DNA of 64,000 nucleotides from Janthinobacterium sp. 64 (GCF_002813325.1 NZ_PHUG01000002.1:186001-250000), one strand, 5' to 3'. Counted from the first letter of the stretch, positions 1-10,573 are shown. Numbers and translations are program-made. The notes: generated by a model not told the origin, from the letters alone.

Positions 1-3000
1 GCATCGTATTGCAAGGTGCCGTAGCCGAGCACGCCATCGACAAAGACACCCTTGCTCGGGCGCAGGCTGCCATACACGGCCGCCACGGCGCTATCGGCCG
101 TGCTGCGGCTGCCGTGCTGGCCCACGTCGCTGCGGTCATGGCTGAAACCGGCACCCACGCCCAAGGTCGCCAAGTCGCTGAGGCGGTAATCGCCGCCCAC
201 GCTCACGCCATTGGTGCGGAAGCGGAAGCCCGTTTCGCGGCCATTCACATAGTGCTGGCCGAAGTCGACCGCGCCACCAAGCCAAAGGGACAGCGCCCGT
301 TTCTGCGCATCCGGTTTTTGCGGCATGTCCGGCAAGGCGGCGGAGTCCGCCCCGATGCCGCTTCCTGCTGCACCTGGCTGCTGCTTGTCCGTTTGCAGGA
401 TGGTGCGATGCTCTTGTTTACGGGGATTCCTGCCGAAAGCACGGTCCGCTTCCTGCTCCTGCCAGCGCGCCAGCGCCGCCGTCGGATTGCCGCTGTCGTT
501 CGGCGGCGTCAGGCTCAGGCCAAAGCTTGACCTTCCCCAGCCGTCTCCATGCAGGCTTTCCAGGCGCTGCGTGAAGTTCGACAGCTGCGCGCTGGCGAAT
601 CGCCGCGCCGCATCGGCTTGCGCCGCCTGCAGGCCGATCACTTCCGGATCGAGCGACGGATCGCGCCGCGCCGTTACGGTCACATTGACCACGCCCGGCT
701 TCGACGTGGCATAGGCATTGCTCAGGGTGTAGCTGACGACGGCCGCGCCGGCAAACTTGCCCGACGCCGCAAAGCTCAGCTGGTACGACGGCTTGCCGGC
801 CGTGCCGACATCGCGCACCACAGCCTTGCCCGCTTCCGCCGGCGTGACGCTGAGCACATTGGCCGCCGTGAACGGACCACCCGTGGCGCCCGCCGCCAGG
901 TCGATATTGACCGTCAGACCGGCCACCACCGTAGCACTCTGGCTGGCCACCTGCGGCATCGGATTGACGCTGATCGTCGACTTCACCGGAAGCGACGTGC
1001 CGAACACGTTCGACAAGGTATAGCCGATGCTGATGTCGCCGCTGGTGTCGATACCCGGCGTGTAAAGGATATCCATGCCGCTGACTGCTGCCGTGCCGCT
1101 GGCCGGCTGCGTGGTGATGGACACCGCCGTGAACGGGCCACCAGTGGCGCCTTCCGTTACATGCAGGGTCACCGGCGTACCGGCCAATACCGTCGCCGTC
1201 TTGGCGACGGGCACGGGCACTGGTTGCGGCGCCACCGTCACGCTGACCGTGGCGGGTGCCGATGTGCCGCCCGGGCCCGTGACCGTGTAGCTGAAGGCGT
1301 CAGGGCCAAAGTAGTCGGCATTCGGCACATACGTCACCTTGAAACTCGCGCCTACGGCACGCGCAATGCGCGCCAATGCCCCCGTCGACACCACCGTGAC
1401 GCGCCCGTGCTTCGGCGGCGTGACGATGGTGACGTCCGTGATCGGACTGCCATCGGTGGAAGCGATGTTCAGACTCACTTGCTGGTTGGCTGCGGTGGCG
1501 GTCGCGTCATTGGCAACGGCCGGCGGTGCCTGACCGATCAGCAGTGTCAACGACTGCCGCACGGCGAACTGATGCACATCCGTGGCTTGTATGCTGAATG
1601 GGAAACTGCCCGCCGCTGTCGGCGTGCCACTGACGATGCCGGTTGCGGCATCGAGCGCCAGGCCAGCGGGCAAGGCGCCGCTGCTTACAGCATACGCATA
1701 CGGCGCGACACCGCCGGCCGCCGTGAACTGCTGGCGATAGGCGTCACCTGCACGGATGCTGCCCAGGCTGGACGGCGTGAGCGTCAAGGTTGGTGCGGCC
1801 ACCGCCAGCGTGTAGTTTTTGCTGACGCTGAACGGTGCCCCAAGGCCTGTGCTGCTATCCGTGACCTTGATGCTGAACGAGAAACTACCGGCCACGTTCG
1901 TCGTGCCGGACAGCGCTCCGGTGAGCATGTCGAGTACCAGACCGGGCGGCAAATTGCCGCTCACCTCAAAATGGTAGGGCGTGGTGCCCCCCGTCGCAGT
2001 CAGGCTCGCGCCATAGACACTTTCCGCTGTTGGATTGGGCAAGCTGGCCTGCTCCAGGCTAATGGTCGCCGATGCCACGCCAAGCGTATACGTGCGGCTA
2101 CCGGTAAAACCATGCGCATCGACAGCCTGAATGTCGAAGGTGAAATTGCCACCGGCTGTGGGCGTACCACTCACCTGCCCCGTGCTACCGAGGCTCATGC
2201 CTGGCGGCAAAGCACTGCCATTCGCCAGCACATAGGCATATGGTGCGGTACCGCCTGCCGCTACCAATTGCGTACTAAACAATTGAGCAACCTTACCCGA
2301 CGGCATGCTTGCCGGCCCTACGCTGATCGTCGGCGCGTTGACTGTGATCGTCACGCTGGCAGCACCAGAGGTGCCGCCAGCGTTCGTCGCCGAATAAGTA
2401 AAGCTGTCTGTGCCCGAATAGCCGACCGTTGGCGTGTACGTGATGCTGGTTCCGCTGGCCGCGGTCGCGCCATGGCTGGCGGCCGATACCACCGCCACGC
2501 TGGTGGCAGTACCGCCGCTCAGGTTCAGGGTGATGGGGTTGGCGCTGCTGTTGGCGGCGACTGTGGCGCTGACGGCATTTGCCACTGGCGCCTGGACACC
2601 TATCAGCAGGGTGTAAGCCATCGAACCGGTGGCGCCATTGGCGTCGGTAGCCGTGATGGTCAGGTTCGCCGTGCCGCTGGCAGTCGGTGTGCCGCTGATC
2701 GCGCCTGTGGCAGTGTTGAGGCTCAGGCCTGCAGGCAGGCTGCCCGCGCTGATGGCAAAGCTGTACGGGGCGGTGCCACTGGCGGCGCTGATGCTGGCAG
2801 TGTAAGGCGTGCCCATCGTGCCGTTGCTGAGCGACGCAGGCGTCAGGGTTAAGGTTGGCGCGCTGACAGTGATCGTTACCGTCGCTGCGCTAGACGTTCC
2901 GCCGGCATTCGTCGCCGTATAGGTAAAGTGGTCCAATCCTGAGTAGCCGGCCGTTGGCGTGTACGTCATGCCGGTGCCGCTGGACACAGCCGTGCCATGG

Positions 3001-6000
3001 CTTGCGGCAGATGCCACCGCCACGCTCACGGCAGTGCCACCGCTCAGGTTAAGCGAAATGAGATTGGCACTGCTGTTAGCCGACACCGTGGCACTGACTG
3101 CAGAAGCCAGCGGAGCCTGGACGCCGATCACCTGTGTATAACTCTTGTACCCAATGGCGCCGTAGGCATCGGTGGCCGTAATGGTCAGGTTCGCCGTGCC
3201 ACTGGCAGTCGGCGTGCCGCTGAGCGCGCCCGTGGTGGTGTTGAGGCTCATGCCGGCAGGCAGGCTGCCAGCCGTGATGGCAAAACTGTACGGTGCGGTG
3301 CCGCCGGCAGCACTGATGGTCGCAGAGTAAGGCGTGCCCGTCGTGCCATTGCCCAGCGACGCCGGCGTCAGGGTCAGGATCGGCGCGCTGACGGTGATCG
3401 TCACCGTCGCCGCGCTGGAGGTGCCGCCGGCATTCGTTGCTGTATAGGTAAAACTGTCCGTGCCCGAATAGCCAGCCGTTGGCGTGTAGGCGATGGCCGT
3501 GCCGCTGGCTGTCGCCATGCCATGGCTGGCGGCCGATGCCACCGCCACGCTGGTGGCAGTACCGCCGCCCAGGTTCATGGTGATGGGGTTGGCGCTGCTG
3601 TTGGCGACGACCGTGACGCTAACGGCACTGGCCACTGGCGCCTGGGTGCCGATCACCAGAGTGTAAGCCTTCGCACCGGTGGCGCCATTGGCGTCGGTAG
3701 CCGTGATGGTCAGGTTCGCCGTGCCGCTGGCAAATGGCATGCCGCTGATCGTGCCCGTGGCGGTGTTGAGGCTCAGGCCGGCAGGCAGGCTAGCAGATGT
3801 GATGGCAAAACTGTACGGTGCCGTGCCGCCGGCGGCGCTGATGGTCGCAGAGTAAGGCGTGCCCGTCGTGCCATTGCCCAGCGACGCCGGCGTCAGGGTC
3901 AGGATCGGCGCGCTGACGGTGATCGTCACCGTCGCCGCGCTGGAGGTGCCGCCGGCATTCGTTGCTGTATAGGTAAAGCTGTCCGTGCCCGAATAGCCGG
4001 CCGTTGGCGTATAGGTGATGGCCGTACCGCTGGCTGTCGCCATGCCATGGCTGGCGGCCGATGCCACCGCCACGCTGGTGGCCGCGCCGCCACCCAGGCT
4101 TAAAGTAATGGGATTGGCGCTGCTGTTGGCGGCCACCGTGGCGCTGACCGCGTTGGCCACTGGCGCCTGGACACCGATCACCAGGGTGTAGGGCTTGGAA
4201 CTCGTCACGCTGTTGGCATCGGTAGCCGTGATGGTCAGGTTCGCCGCGCCGCTGGCAGTCGGCGTGCCGCTGAGCGCGCCCGTGGCGGTGTTGAGGCTCA
4301 GGCCGGCAGGCAGGCTACCAGATGTGATGGCAAAGGTGTACGGTGCGGTGCCGCCGGCAGCACTGATGGTCGCAGAGTAAGGCGTGCCCGTCGTGCCATT
4401 GCCCAGCGACGCCGGCGTCAGGGTCAGGATCGGCGCGCTGACGGTGATCGTCACCGTCGCCGCGCTGGAGGTGCCGCCGGCATTCGTCGCCGTATAGGTA
4501 AAGCTGTCCGTGCCCGAATAGCCGGCCGTTGGCGTGTAGGTGATGGCCGTGCCGCTGGCTGTCGCCGTACCATGGCTGGCGGCGGTGGCAACGGTGACGC
4601 TGGTGGCCGTGCCGCCGCCGAGGCTCAAGGTGATGGGATTGGCGCTGCTGTTGGCGGCCACCGTGGCGCTGACCGCGTTGGCCACTGGCGCCTGGACACC
4701 GATCACCAAGGTGTAGGGCTTGGAACTCGTCACGCTGTTGGCATCGGTAGCCGTGATGGTCAGGTTCGCCGCGCCGCTGGCAGTCGGCGTGCCGCTGAGC
4801 GCGCCCGTGGCGGTGTTGAGGATCAGGCCGGCAGGCAGGCTACCAGATGTGATGGCAAAACTGTACGGTGCCGTGCCGCCGGCGGCGCTGATGGTCGCAG
4901 AGTAAGGCGTGCCCGTCGTGCCATTGCCCAGCGACGCCGGCGTCAGGGTCAGGATCGGCGCGCTGACGGTGATCGTCACCGTCGCCGCGCTGGAGGTGCC
5001 GCCGGCATTCGTCGCCGTATAGGTAAAGCTGTCCGTGCCCGAATAGCCGGCCGTTGGCGTGTAGGTGATGGCCGTGCCGCTGGCTGTCGCCGTACCATGG
5101 CTGGCGGCGGTGGCAACGGTGACGCTGGTGGCCGTGCCGCCGCCGAGGCTCAAGGTGATGGGATTGGCGCTGCTGTTGGCGGCCACCGTGGCGCTGACCG
5201 CGTTGGCCACTGGCGCCTGGACACCGATCACCAGGGTGTAGGGCTTGGAACTCGTCACGCTGTTGTCATCGGCGACCGAGATGGTCAGGTTCGCCGTGCC
5301 GATGGCAATCGGCGTGCCGCTGAGCGCACCCGTGGCGGTGTTGAGGCTCAGGCCGGCAGGCAGGCTACCAGATGTGATGGCAAAGGTGTACGGCGCAGTA
5401 CCGCCGGAGGCACTGATGGTGGCGGAGTAAGGTATGTTGATCGTGCCATTGCCGAGCGACGCCGGCGTCAGGGTCAGGATCGGTGCGCTGACGGTGACCG
5501 TCACCGTCGCTGCGCTGGAGGTGCCGCCAGCATTCGTCGCCGTGTACGTAAAACTGTCCGTGCCCGAGTAGCCAGCTGTTGGTGTGTAGGTGATGGCCGT
5601 GCCGCTGGCTGTCGCCGTACCATGGCTGGCGGCGGTGGCAACGGTGACGCTGGTGGCCGTGCCGCCGCCGAGGCTCAAGGTAATGGAATTGGCGCTGCTG
5701 TTGGCGGCCACCGTGGCGCTGACAGCATCGGCCAGCGGAGGGGGGAGCGTATAGGTATAGCCGTTATTCAGTGTGACGGGACCGCTCGGCGTGGTCACAA
5801 CAACACTCACCGCTCCTGCTGCATGGGCAGGTGTCGTAGCGGTAATTGTCGTGGCGTTATTAACAGTGAAGCTAGTGGCTGAAGCACCTCCAAAACTGAC
5901 TGCTGTTGTACCGGTCAAATTGGTACCGTTCAGTATTACCGACTTACCGCCAGCGCTACTGCCACTGGCAGGATTAAGCGAGGTCAATGTCGGAGCGGCA

Positions 6001-6431
6001 CTGCCGGGAACGACCAAGGTATAGGTCGCGACGGCGCCCCGGTTCCGCTGGTCGTTGACTCCGATGGCAAACGTGTAGTTGCCCGGCTTGGTAGGCGCAC
6101 CATGCAATGTGGTAGTCAAGCTGCCTGGGGAAGCGTCTAGTATCAATCCTGGTGGCAGACACGGTGTGATGCCATCGTAATCGGGGTCTTCGATGTCGCA
6201 TTCAGCCCACCTGTCGATCTGCCGCCCGTCTGCATCTAATACAGCGGTGATGGTGACGCTCATCGACTGACCCACTGCCAGAGTCGGCAAGACTGTGCCG
6301 GAAGGCGGCGAGACAATCGAAGGTCCTGCTGCCTGCGTGACATTCGCAAGCAACAAGGCTACGAGCAATAATCCGGCGGATATCGTTCTCTTGGACAGCC
6401 AAGGAATGAAGTTAAAAATTGATACTCTCAT
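1..6431 (-). CDS. Giant autotransporter adhesin with Ig-like repeats (C-terminus cut by window edge)
   Basis: The frame is open from ATG at 6431, preceded by a GGAGAG ribosome-binding site, to the window edge: 2,143 codons, with the C-terminus missing. Residues 1-35 form a signal peptide (basic start, hydrophobic core LLLVALLLAN, then TQAA|G). Residues about 144-225 form an IPT/TIG domain. A long passenger follows, in which putative-Ig (He_PIG type, motif LPAGLxLNTATGALSGTP) modules alternate with cadherin-like modules (motif YSGTDSFTYTATN), with period 175 residues. From about residue 2050 the sequence is typical of an autotransporter beta-barrel (WLGGAVDFGQHY, LGVGAGFSHDRSDVG). The product is predicted to be exported by Sec and to insert its own barrel in the outer membrane to display a stalk, probably for adhesion. 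The ligand cannot be inferred. No partner genes adjoin it, and it sits as cargo next to the transfer block. Confidence 0.93.
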   Translation of the reverse strand, partial: MRVSIFNFIPWLSKRTISAGLLLVALLLANVTQAAGPSIVSPPSGTVLPTLAVGQSMSVTITAVLDADGRQIDRWAECDIEDPDYDGITPCLPPGLILDASPGSLTTTLHGAPTKPGNYTFAIGVNDQRNRGAVATYTLVVPGSAAPTLTSLNPASGSSAGGKSVILNGTNLTGTTAVSFGGASATSFTVNNATTITATTPAHAAGAVSVVVTTPSGPVTLNNGYTYTLPPPLADAVSATVAANSSANSITLSLGGGTATSVTVATAASHGTATASGTAITYTPTAGYSGTDSFTYTATNAGGTSSAATVTVTVSAPILTLTPASLGNGTINIPYSATISASGGTAPYTFAITSGSLPAGLSLNTATGALSGTPIAIGTANLTISVADDNSVTSSKPYTLVIGVQAPVANAVSATVAANSSANPITLSLGGGTATSVTVATAASHGTATASGTAITYTPTAGYSGTDSFTYTATNAGGTSSAATVTITVSAPILTLTPASLGNGTTGTPYSATISAAGGTAPYSFAITSGSLPAGLILNTATGALSGTPTASGAANLTITATDANSVTSSKPYTLVIGVQAPVANAVSATVAANSSANPITLSLGGGTATSVTVATAASHGTATASGTAITYTPTAGYSGTDSFTYTATNAGGTSSAATVTITVSAPILTLTPASLGNGTTGTPYSATISAAGGTAPYTFAITSGSLPAGLSLNTATGALSGTPTASGAANLTITATDANSVTSSKPYTLVIGVQAPVANAVSATVAANSSANPITLSLGGGAATSVAVASAASHGMATASGTAITYTPTAGYSGTDSFTYTATNAGGTSSAATVTITVSAPILTLTPASLGNGTTGTPYSATISAAGGTAPYSFAITSASLPAGLSLNTATGTISGMPFASGTANLTITATDANGATGAKAYTLVIGTQAPVASAVSVTVVANSSANPITMNLGGGTATSVAVASAASHGMATASGTAIAYTPTAGYSGTDSFTYTATNAGGTSSAATVTITVSAPILTLTPASLGNGTTGTPYSATISAAGGTAPYSFAITAGSLPAGMSLNTTTGALSGTPTASGTANLTITATDAYGAIGYKSYTQVIGVQAPLASAVSATVSANSSANLISLNLSGGTAVSVAVASAASHGTAVSSGTGMTYTPTAGYSGLDHFTYTATNAGGTSSAATVTITVSAPTLTLTPASLSNGTMGTPYTASISAASGTAPYSFAISAGSLPAGLSLNTATGAISGTPTASGTANLTITATDANGATGSMAYTLLIGVQAPVANAVSATVAANSSANPITLNLSGGTATSVAVVSAASHGATAASGTSITYTPTVGYSGTDSFTYSATNAGGTSGAASVTITVNAPTISVGPASMPSGKVAQLFSTQLVAAGGTAPYAYVLANGSALPPGMSLGSTGQVSGTPTAGGNFTFDIQAVDAHGFTGSRTYTLGVASATISLEQASLPNPTAESVYGASLTATGGTTPYHFEVSGNLPPGLVLDMLTGALSGTTNVAGSFSFSIKVTDSSTGLGAPFSVSKNYTLAVAAPTLTLTPSSLGSIRAGDAYRQQFTAAGGVAPYAYAVSSGALPAGLALDAATGIVSGTPTAAGSFPFSIQATDVHQFAVRQSLTLLIGQAPPAVANDATATAANQQVSLNIASTDGSPITDVTIVTPPKHGRVTVVSTGALARIARAVGASFKVTYVPNADYFGPDAFSYTVTGPGGTSAPATVSVTVAPQPVPVPVAKTATVLAGTPVTLHVTEGATGGPFTAVSITTQPASGTAAVSGMDILYTPGIDTSGDISIGYTLSNVFGTSLPVKSTISVNPMPQVASQSATVVAGLTVNIDLAAGATGGPFTAANVLSVTPAEAGKAVVRDVGTAGKPSYQLSFAASGKFAGAAVVSYTLSNAYATSKPGVVNVTVTARRDPSLDPEVIGLQAAQADAARRFASAQLSNFTQRLESLHGDGWGRSSFGLSLTPPNDSGNPTAALARWQEQEADRAFGRNPRKQEHRTILQTDKQQPGAAGSGIGADSAALPDMPQKPDAQKRALSLWLGGAVDFGQHYVNGRETGFRFRTNGVSVGGDYRLSDLATLGVGAGFSHDRSDVGQHGSRSTADSAVAAVYGSLRPSKGVFVDGVLGYGTLQYD
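2401..5740 (-). repeat. 525-bp in-frame tandem repeats in the adhesin gene
   Basis: A marker string (AGCTGTCCGTGCCCGAATAG and close variants, plus strand) recurs at 2401, 2926, 3451, 3976, 4501, 5026 and 5551, exactly 525 bp apart. The unit encodes 175 residues (one cadherin-like plus one He_PIG-like module). The copies starting near 4195 and 4720 are almost identical at DNA level, which suggests recent duplication or gene conversion. Copies toward 2400 are more diverged. Such repeats can expand or contract by recombination and change stalk length. Confidence 0.92.
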
Positions 6432-7259
6432 GAACTCTCCAGCAACCCGCCTCCCTCTGAAAAGGAGAGGTACTAAAAATAAAATGTTAATTAGGCACTT
6501 TTTAGCTACCTTGCCCACCAGATTTGCATCGCTATTTTGCAATTTTGTCAATTAAAGAAATTGGCAAAAAGTCTTACTCAAAATCTAACATATGATGTTA
6601 GTTTGAATCTGAGCAAACCTAAGCAATTCCCGATAGATTTGGTCGGGATTAGCAATAAGGACAATTGATTAATTTCGCGAGCCGCGTAAAGAAGAATTCA
6701 TCGTGGAGTGCGAAGCTTCATCATTTTGCATTGCAGCTTGATTTGGTCTTGAAATGGCTGCATTCACTTCCCGCGCCACTACGTCAAAGTGGTTAGTTCG
6801 CATCCATCCCTTTAACCCGCCGCGACAGTCTTCATGCGCCTTCGACCATGGTGTAAATTTGAGTCAGCAGGCCGCTTCATAGCGGGCAGCTGTGGCGGGG
6901 GCTGCTGCGCGCGCCGGGCCCAACTTGGCTTGCGCATTGCTTAATTCGCTATATCAATGAGCAGAGTGTGAAGAAGCTGTGTCGTAGACTGCTTATGCGG
7001 AGATTGCGGGGACTCTGGCGCGGCTGGATCATAGCAGCCAGTATGCCGATTCTTGCTGCCGGGCATTCCTCCTGAACGGCCAGCGTGGGTCTTAGTCGCC
7101 GGCTTCTTCACGTAGTCGTCACGGCAGTCAACGCTGCGGAACAGCAACTCGTGCGCTACCGCTTCGTCATAGAATTGGCAGCAGAAGTCAGCAAGCAGCG
7201 CCGAATGATGGCGTACGGCGGCCATGCCGTGCGCTTGCTCTGCATAGATGATCATGTCG
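6432..7259. other. Intergenic, no convincing gene
   Basis: The first about 250 bases upstream of the adhesin are AT-rich and probably hold its promoter; a TTGACA-like hexamer lies near 6553 on the minus strand, without a clear -10 box. The rest has short frames in both directions that lack ribosome-binding sites and resemble nothing I recognise. Confidence 0.6.
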
Positions 7260-7990
7260 CTGCTGTCGCTGCTGTCGCTGTGGCCGCTCATTGCGCGCGA
7301 AGACGCGCGTGGCAGGTTCCACCACGCCGAAGCCGCCGGCATTGTTGGGCAAGATGCCCATCAGTTGTGGCGGTGCGCGCCTGGCTGGTCATCGCACGTG
7401 ACGCACTTGATGTTGAAAAAGTCGTCCTTGGCGGCCACCTAGGACACCAGCAGAATCTAGATGCCGTCCTTTTTTGCCGTTCGGCGCATACATGAACAGC
7501 TTGCGGAAATTGCCCTGTCCCTTGCTGTCGTAGGTGGCCTGGCGCAAAATGTCCACGTCCTGGGTGTTGGCGCCGGCATAGGAAAGCGGAGCACCGACCG
7601 GCTGCGAACCGTCCTTGCCATACTTGCGGTGGAACAGGGGCGCCGCGTCGTTGAACCAGGCGATCGCAGCGCGCCATGCCGCTCTTGGTTATCATCCGGT
7701 TCCATCAGGTGAAACACGCGGCCCTTGGCGAACTCAGGCATGGCTTGGTCGCCGTCGATGAAGTAATCGGTATCGAGGTCGCCGCCGCGCCGCATGTACT
7801 TGGCCTGCGCATTGGCGCGACCGCCGGGCAGGTCGTCCACGTAGGCATTGCCGAACGTCAGGAAGTCCAGCGCCATGTGCTTGAAGGCCGCGCGCGACTG
7901 CTATTTACTGGGAATCCAGAGCGACAGCACGTTGGCCCTGAGGCAGATTTCGATACTGTGATGGACGCCGGCATTGAATAGTTTGATTCT
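7260..7990 (-). pseudogene. Decayed phage portal protein (PBSX/P2 gpQ type)
   Basis: Read on the minus strand across two frames, the sequence follows a phage portal protein: AGVHHSIEICLRANVL, a stop codon, SRAAFKHMALDFLTFGNAYV, DLDTDYFIDG, GRVFHLMEPDDNQE, a frameshift, GNFRKLFMYAPNGKK, VAAKDDFFNIKCV, and NNAGGFG near the end. Portal proteins form the dodecameric ring through which DNA enters the capsid. At least one frameshift and two stop codons break the frame. No other phage gene surrounds it, so this is a relic of a lost P2-like prophage or a captured fragment. Confidence 0.85.
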
Positions 7991-8044
7991 GGCTGCCAGG
8001 TTAGTCGGCGGCGCAATAGTTACAGTCGATGAGCAGGGTAAGCC

Positions 8045-8662
8045 TTACGCCTTGGCATAGTTGGCGATGCCAAGATTCATCAAGATGCTGATGAGGACGA
8101 ACATGGCAGGCAGCACAGCCGGGTGCTGGGTCCAGGGAATGACCAGCATGAGCACCATGGCGCATGCGGTCATGATCATCAGACAGGCGGACAGGCTGAC
8201 GATTTCCGGGCTGTGCCGCATGAATTCATGTTTTTTGACCGAGCGGCGGATGATGCCGTCGATGCTGGCGGCGCCAAGCAGTATCCCGAACGGGGGCAGC
8301 CATTCGATCAGTGTCGCAAGGCGATAGGCGCCCAGGGCGAAGAGTCCGTTGAGCGAACGGATGTAGGCGTTGTCGAACATGCGGGTGCCGACTTTTGCCA
8401 CTTCCAGCGTCACGGCAGCGGAGGGCGATGCTGGCGGCTTGTCCTGGATAATGAGCGGCGCGCGCGTCGGCTTGCTTTCAACGAACGCAAAGGTCCGCTC
8501 CAAGATGCGTGCCGCAGCACCACCTTCCCAGTACTGGGTGCAGACAGCATGCTCCACGCGGATCTGCTGCAGGAATTGCGCCGTGGTATAGGCTGCCGGA
8601 AGATATAGCACCAAAACCAGCATCAGACACAATGACACCGCGGCAACAATGCGGATAATCAT
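8045..8662 (-). CDS. DUF4400 membrane protein, conjugation-associated
   Basis: A 205-residue protein. The N-terminus is hydrophobic (residues about 4-26, VAAVSLCLMLVLVLYLPAAY). Further membrane segments lie near residues 115-135 and in two adjoining stretches at about 155-200. A soluble loop of about 90 residues follows the first segment, as in the DUF4400 family that accompanies TraD in integrative conjugative elements and MobH plasmids. Its ATG overlaps the traD stop in an ATGA junction, with the ribosome-binding site GAGGAGG inside traD, so the two are translationally coupled. It probably works with the coupling protein in the inner membrane. The exact role is unknown to me. Confidence 0.85.
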   Translation of the reverse strand: MIIRIVAAVSLCLMLVLVLYLPAAYTTAQFLQQIRVEHAVCTQYWEGGAAARILERTFAFVESKPTRAPLIIQDKPPASPSAAVTLEVAKVGTRMFDNAYIRSLNGLFALGAYRLATLIEWLPPFGILLGAASIDGIIRRSVKKHEFMRHSPEIVSLSACLMIMTACAMVLMLVIPWTQHPAVLPAMFVLISILMNLGIANYAKA

Positions 8663-10569
8663 GCGGCCTCCTCTGCATCTTCAGGGCCCGGATCGAGCAG
8701 CGTGCAGCGTCCCTTGATCAGCCGGCCTCCGGAAACAGAGGCAAAATACTGCAAATTGGGCAGTTTCCCCAGCATCGAAGGCGGAATCGCGTCGTCCAGT
8801 TCCTCCGTCACCTGCTGCGACGTCACGGAAGTGAAATCGGAGAGGTGCCCATCGGAGGCGGTGTTGCGCCCCACTTTCATGCTGTGGATACCGGTTTTTC
8901 CAAACGTCTCGCAGATGAATTCCTGCGTCGGCTGATCCTTGGAGCGGAAAGCGATCAAGTTGTTCAGGTTGCCCAGTGCCATCCTGGCCGCATCCTGGCT
9001 ACCCAGGCGGTTCACCAGGTCCGAAATGGTTTGCATCGCCACGATCGAATAGATGCCACCCTCGGCGCCTTTGTTGAGTATCTCGATGAGCGGCTGATTG
9101 ATCACGTTGGACACTTCGTCCGCCGCCAGGGTGATGCGGCGATAGCCGCCCAGGTTGTAGCGCATGCCTGAGCGCGCTGCCAGATCGGCCAGTGCCAGGG
9201 CGCCGATCGCACTGGCAACAGAGGGATCTGGCAGCGAGTCCAGGCACATCAGGAGGACATGCCCTCCCCGTTCGATCTTCTCGAAATTCATGATTGGCCG
9301 CTCGTCATCGGGATCAAAGGGATTCGGCGAGAGCGACTTGCCCAGGTCGCCCGAGGTGAGCATGGACAGGATCGGCAGCAGGTTGGCGGTAATCTTCTGG
9401 TAGTGCTCGCGGTTGTGGCGAAAGACGCCGACCTGGGAGTCAATGACCTTGTCGTGCTGCGCTTCCGGCAGGAGCAGCTCATAGTAGGCGACGAACGCCA
9501 GCAGGTCGGCACTGGCAGACGGGCTCGGCGCTTTGATCAGGCCACGGCTGGATTTGTCTAGCAGATGCGCCATGTCCGGCCGGCTGCGCCAGCCGGCGCC
9601 GAACAAGGTCTGGTAGTGCCGCCGTAAGCAGGCTTCCAGGATCGGTTCGATCCCGCCCTCGATGTAGCGCATTAGCTTCATCAAATTTGGACGCCGTTCC
9701 AGGGTGACCATGCCCTGGCACACCACATTGACGGCGTTCCAGGCAAATGCCGTGAAGGCGCCGGCCGTATCGGGTGGCAAGATCGATTCCAGGCGCGAGG
9801 CGATCTCGGTTGGCTTCTGCCAGTTGAACGTGAAGTCGATACGAGCGCTTTTTTCTGGAAAAGCGGGATGAAACCAGAGAAAGGTGTCTGGATCGCGATA
9901 GTCGTGGCAGGCTTGCATCACAATGCGCTTGAGGCGCTTGGAATTTTTTGGATCGAGGATGATCACGACATCACCGCGTTTGATGGCCTGGGTCAGCAAG
10001 TTGCCCAGCATGACGCCCTTGCCAGCCTGCGTGGTGCCGACGATGACCGTGCCACCCTCGAAGTTTTGCAGCGGCCGGTACAGTGGTTGTTCCACGGGAC
10101 TGACGCCATGCAGTATCGGCAGGCCGATCTCGGCATCGGGCTGCGGCTGGATCACATAACTGCGTCCAATCGCATAGCCCAGCACCTTCTGCACCAGCGG
10201 CGAGATCAGGTAGTCCTTGTAGTCGATCTTCGACAGCTCGTAGAGGCGCTGCGAATGCACCGGCGTCCATTCGAAACCAAAGCCCAGGAAAAGCTGGTCG
10301 TCCTGCTGGATGTATTTTGCCAAGGTCCTGGTACTGATCATTTCCATGGCGCGCCCTGACAGGGCGGCGCGTACTTTGACGATATGCAGGCCCTGCCGCA
10401 TGCGGATAGAGGCCATGAGCAACGAGGCCGCGGCAGAACACAGGCCCAGTTTGACTGGCATGCCATCCGGTGTCAGGTAGACGAAGGCCGCCGCTGCGGC
10501 CGTCCATGCCGCGCTTGCCAGCAGCTCCGACGGCCGGCGCCACGGCATTTCGTATTTGCGCAGCAGCAT
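8659..10569 (-). CDS. traD: TraD type IV coupling protein (VirD4-like ATPase)
   Basis: A 636-residue inner-membrane ATPase that would bring the relaxase-DNA complex to the type IV secretion channel. It has two N-terminal hydrophobic stretches (about 17-32 and 41-54). The Walker A motif GTTQAGKG is at residues 178-185 and a Walker B-like VVIILDPK at about 201-208. A DUF-type all-alpha insertion follows, with a later conserved AADEVSN segment. Overall it matches the SXT/PFGI TraD family. I start it at 10569 because GAGGAG sits 7 bases upstream and the gap to the relaxase stop is only 4 bases; a longer frame upstream is shadow. It is in one operon with traI and the DUF4400 gene. Confidence 0.93.
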   Translation of the reverse strand: MLLRKYEMPWRRPSELLASAAWTAAAAAFVYLTPDGMPVKLGLCSAAASLLMASIRMRQGLHIVKVRAALSGRAMEMISTRTLAKYIQQDDQLFLGFGFEWTPVHSQRLYELSKIDYKDYLISPLVQKVLGYAIGRSYVIQPQPDAEIGLPILHGVSPVEQPLYRPLQNFEGGTVIVGTTQAGKGVMLGNLLTQAIKRGDVVIILDPKNSKRLKRIVMQACHDYRDPDTFLWFHPAFPEKSARIDFTFNWQKPTEIASRLESILPPDTAGAFTAFAWNAVNVVCQGMVTLERRPNLMKLMRYIEGGIEPILEACLRRHYQTLFGAGWRSRPDMAHLLDKSSRGLIKAPSPSASADLLAFVAYYELLLPEAQHDKVIDSQVGVFRHNREHYQKITANLLPILSMLTSGDLGKSLSPNPFDPDDERPIMNFEKIERGGHVLLMCLDSLPDPSVASAIGALALADLAARSGMRYNLGGYRRITLAADEVSNVINQPLIEILNKGAEGGIYSIVAMQTISDLVNRLGSQDAARMALGNLNNLIAFRSKDQPTQEFICETFGKTGIHSMKVGRNTASDGHLSDFTSVTSQQVTEELDDAIPPSMLGKLPNLQYFASVSGGRLIKGRCTLLDPGPEDAEEAA

Positions 10570-10573
10570 GGGG

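Noticed and set aside
549..5882. Long plus-strand frames rich in Arg and His (767, 368 and 436 residues)
   Set aside because: They are antisense shadows of the GC-rich repeat-containing adhesin gene on the minus strand. They repeat with the same 525-bp period and have no recognisable domain or ribosome-binding site.
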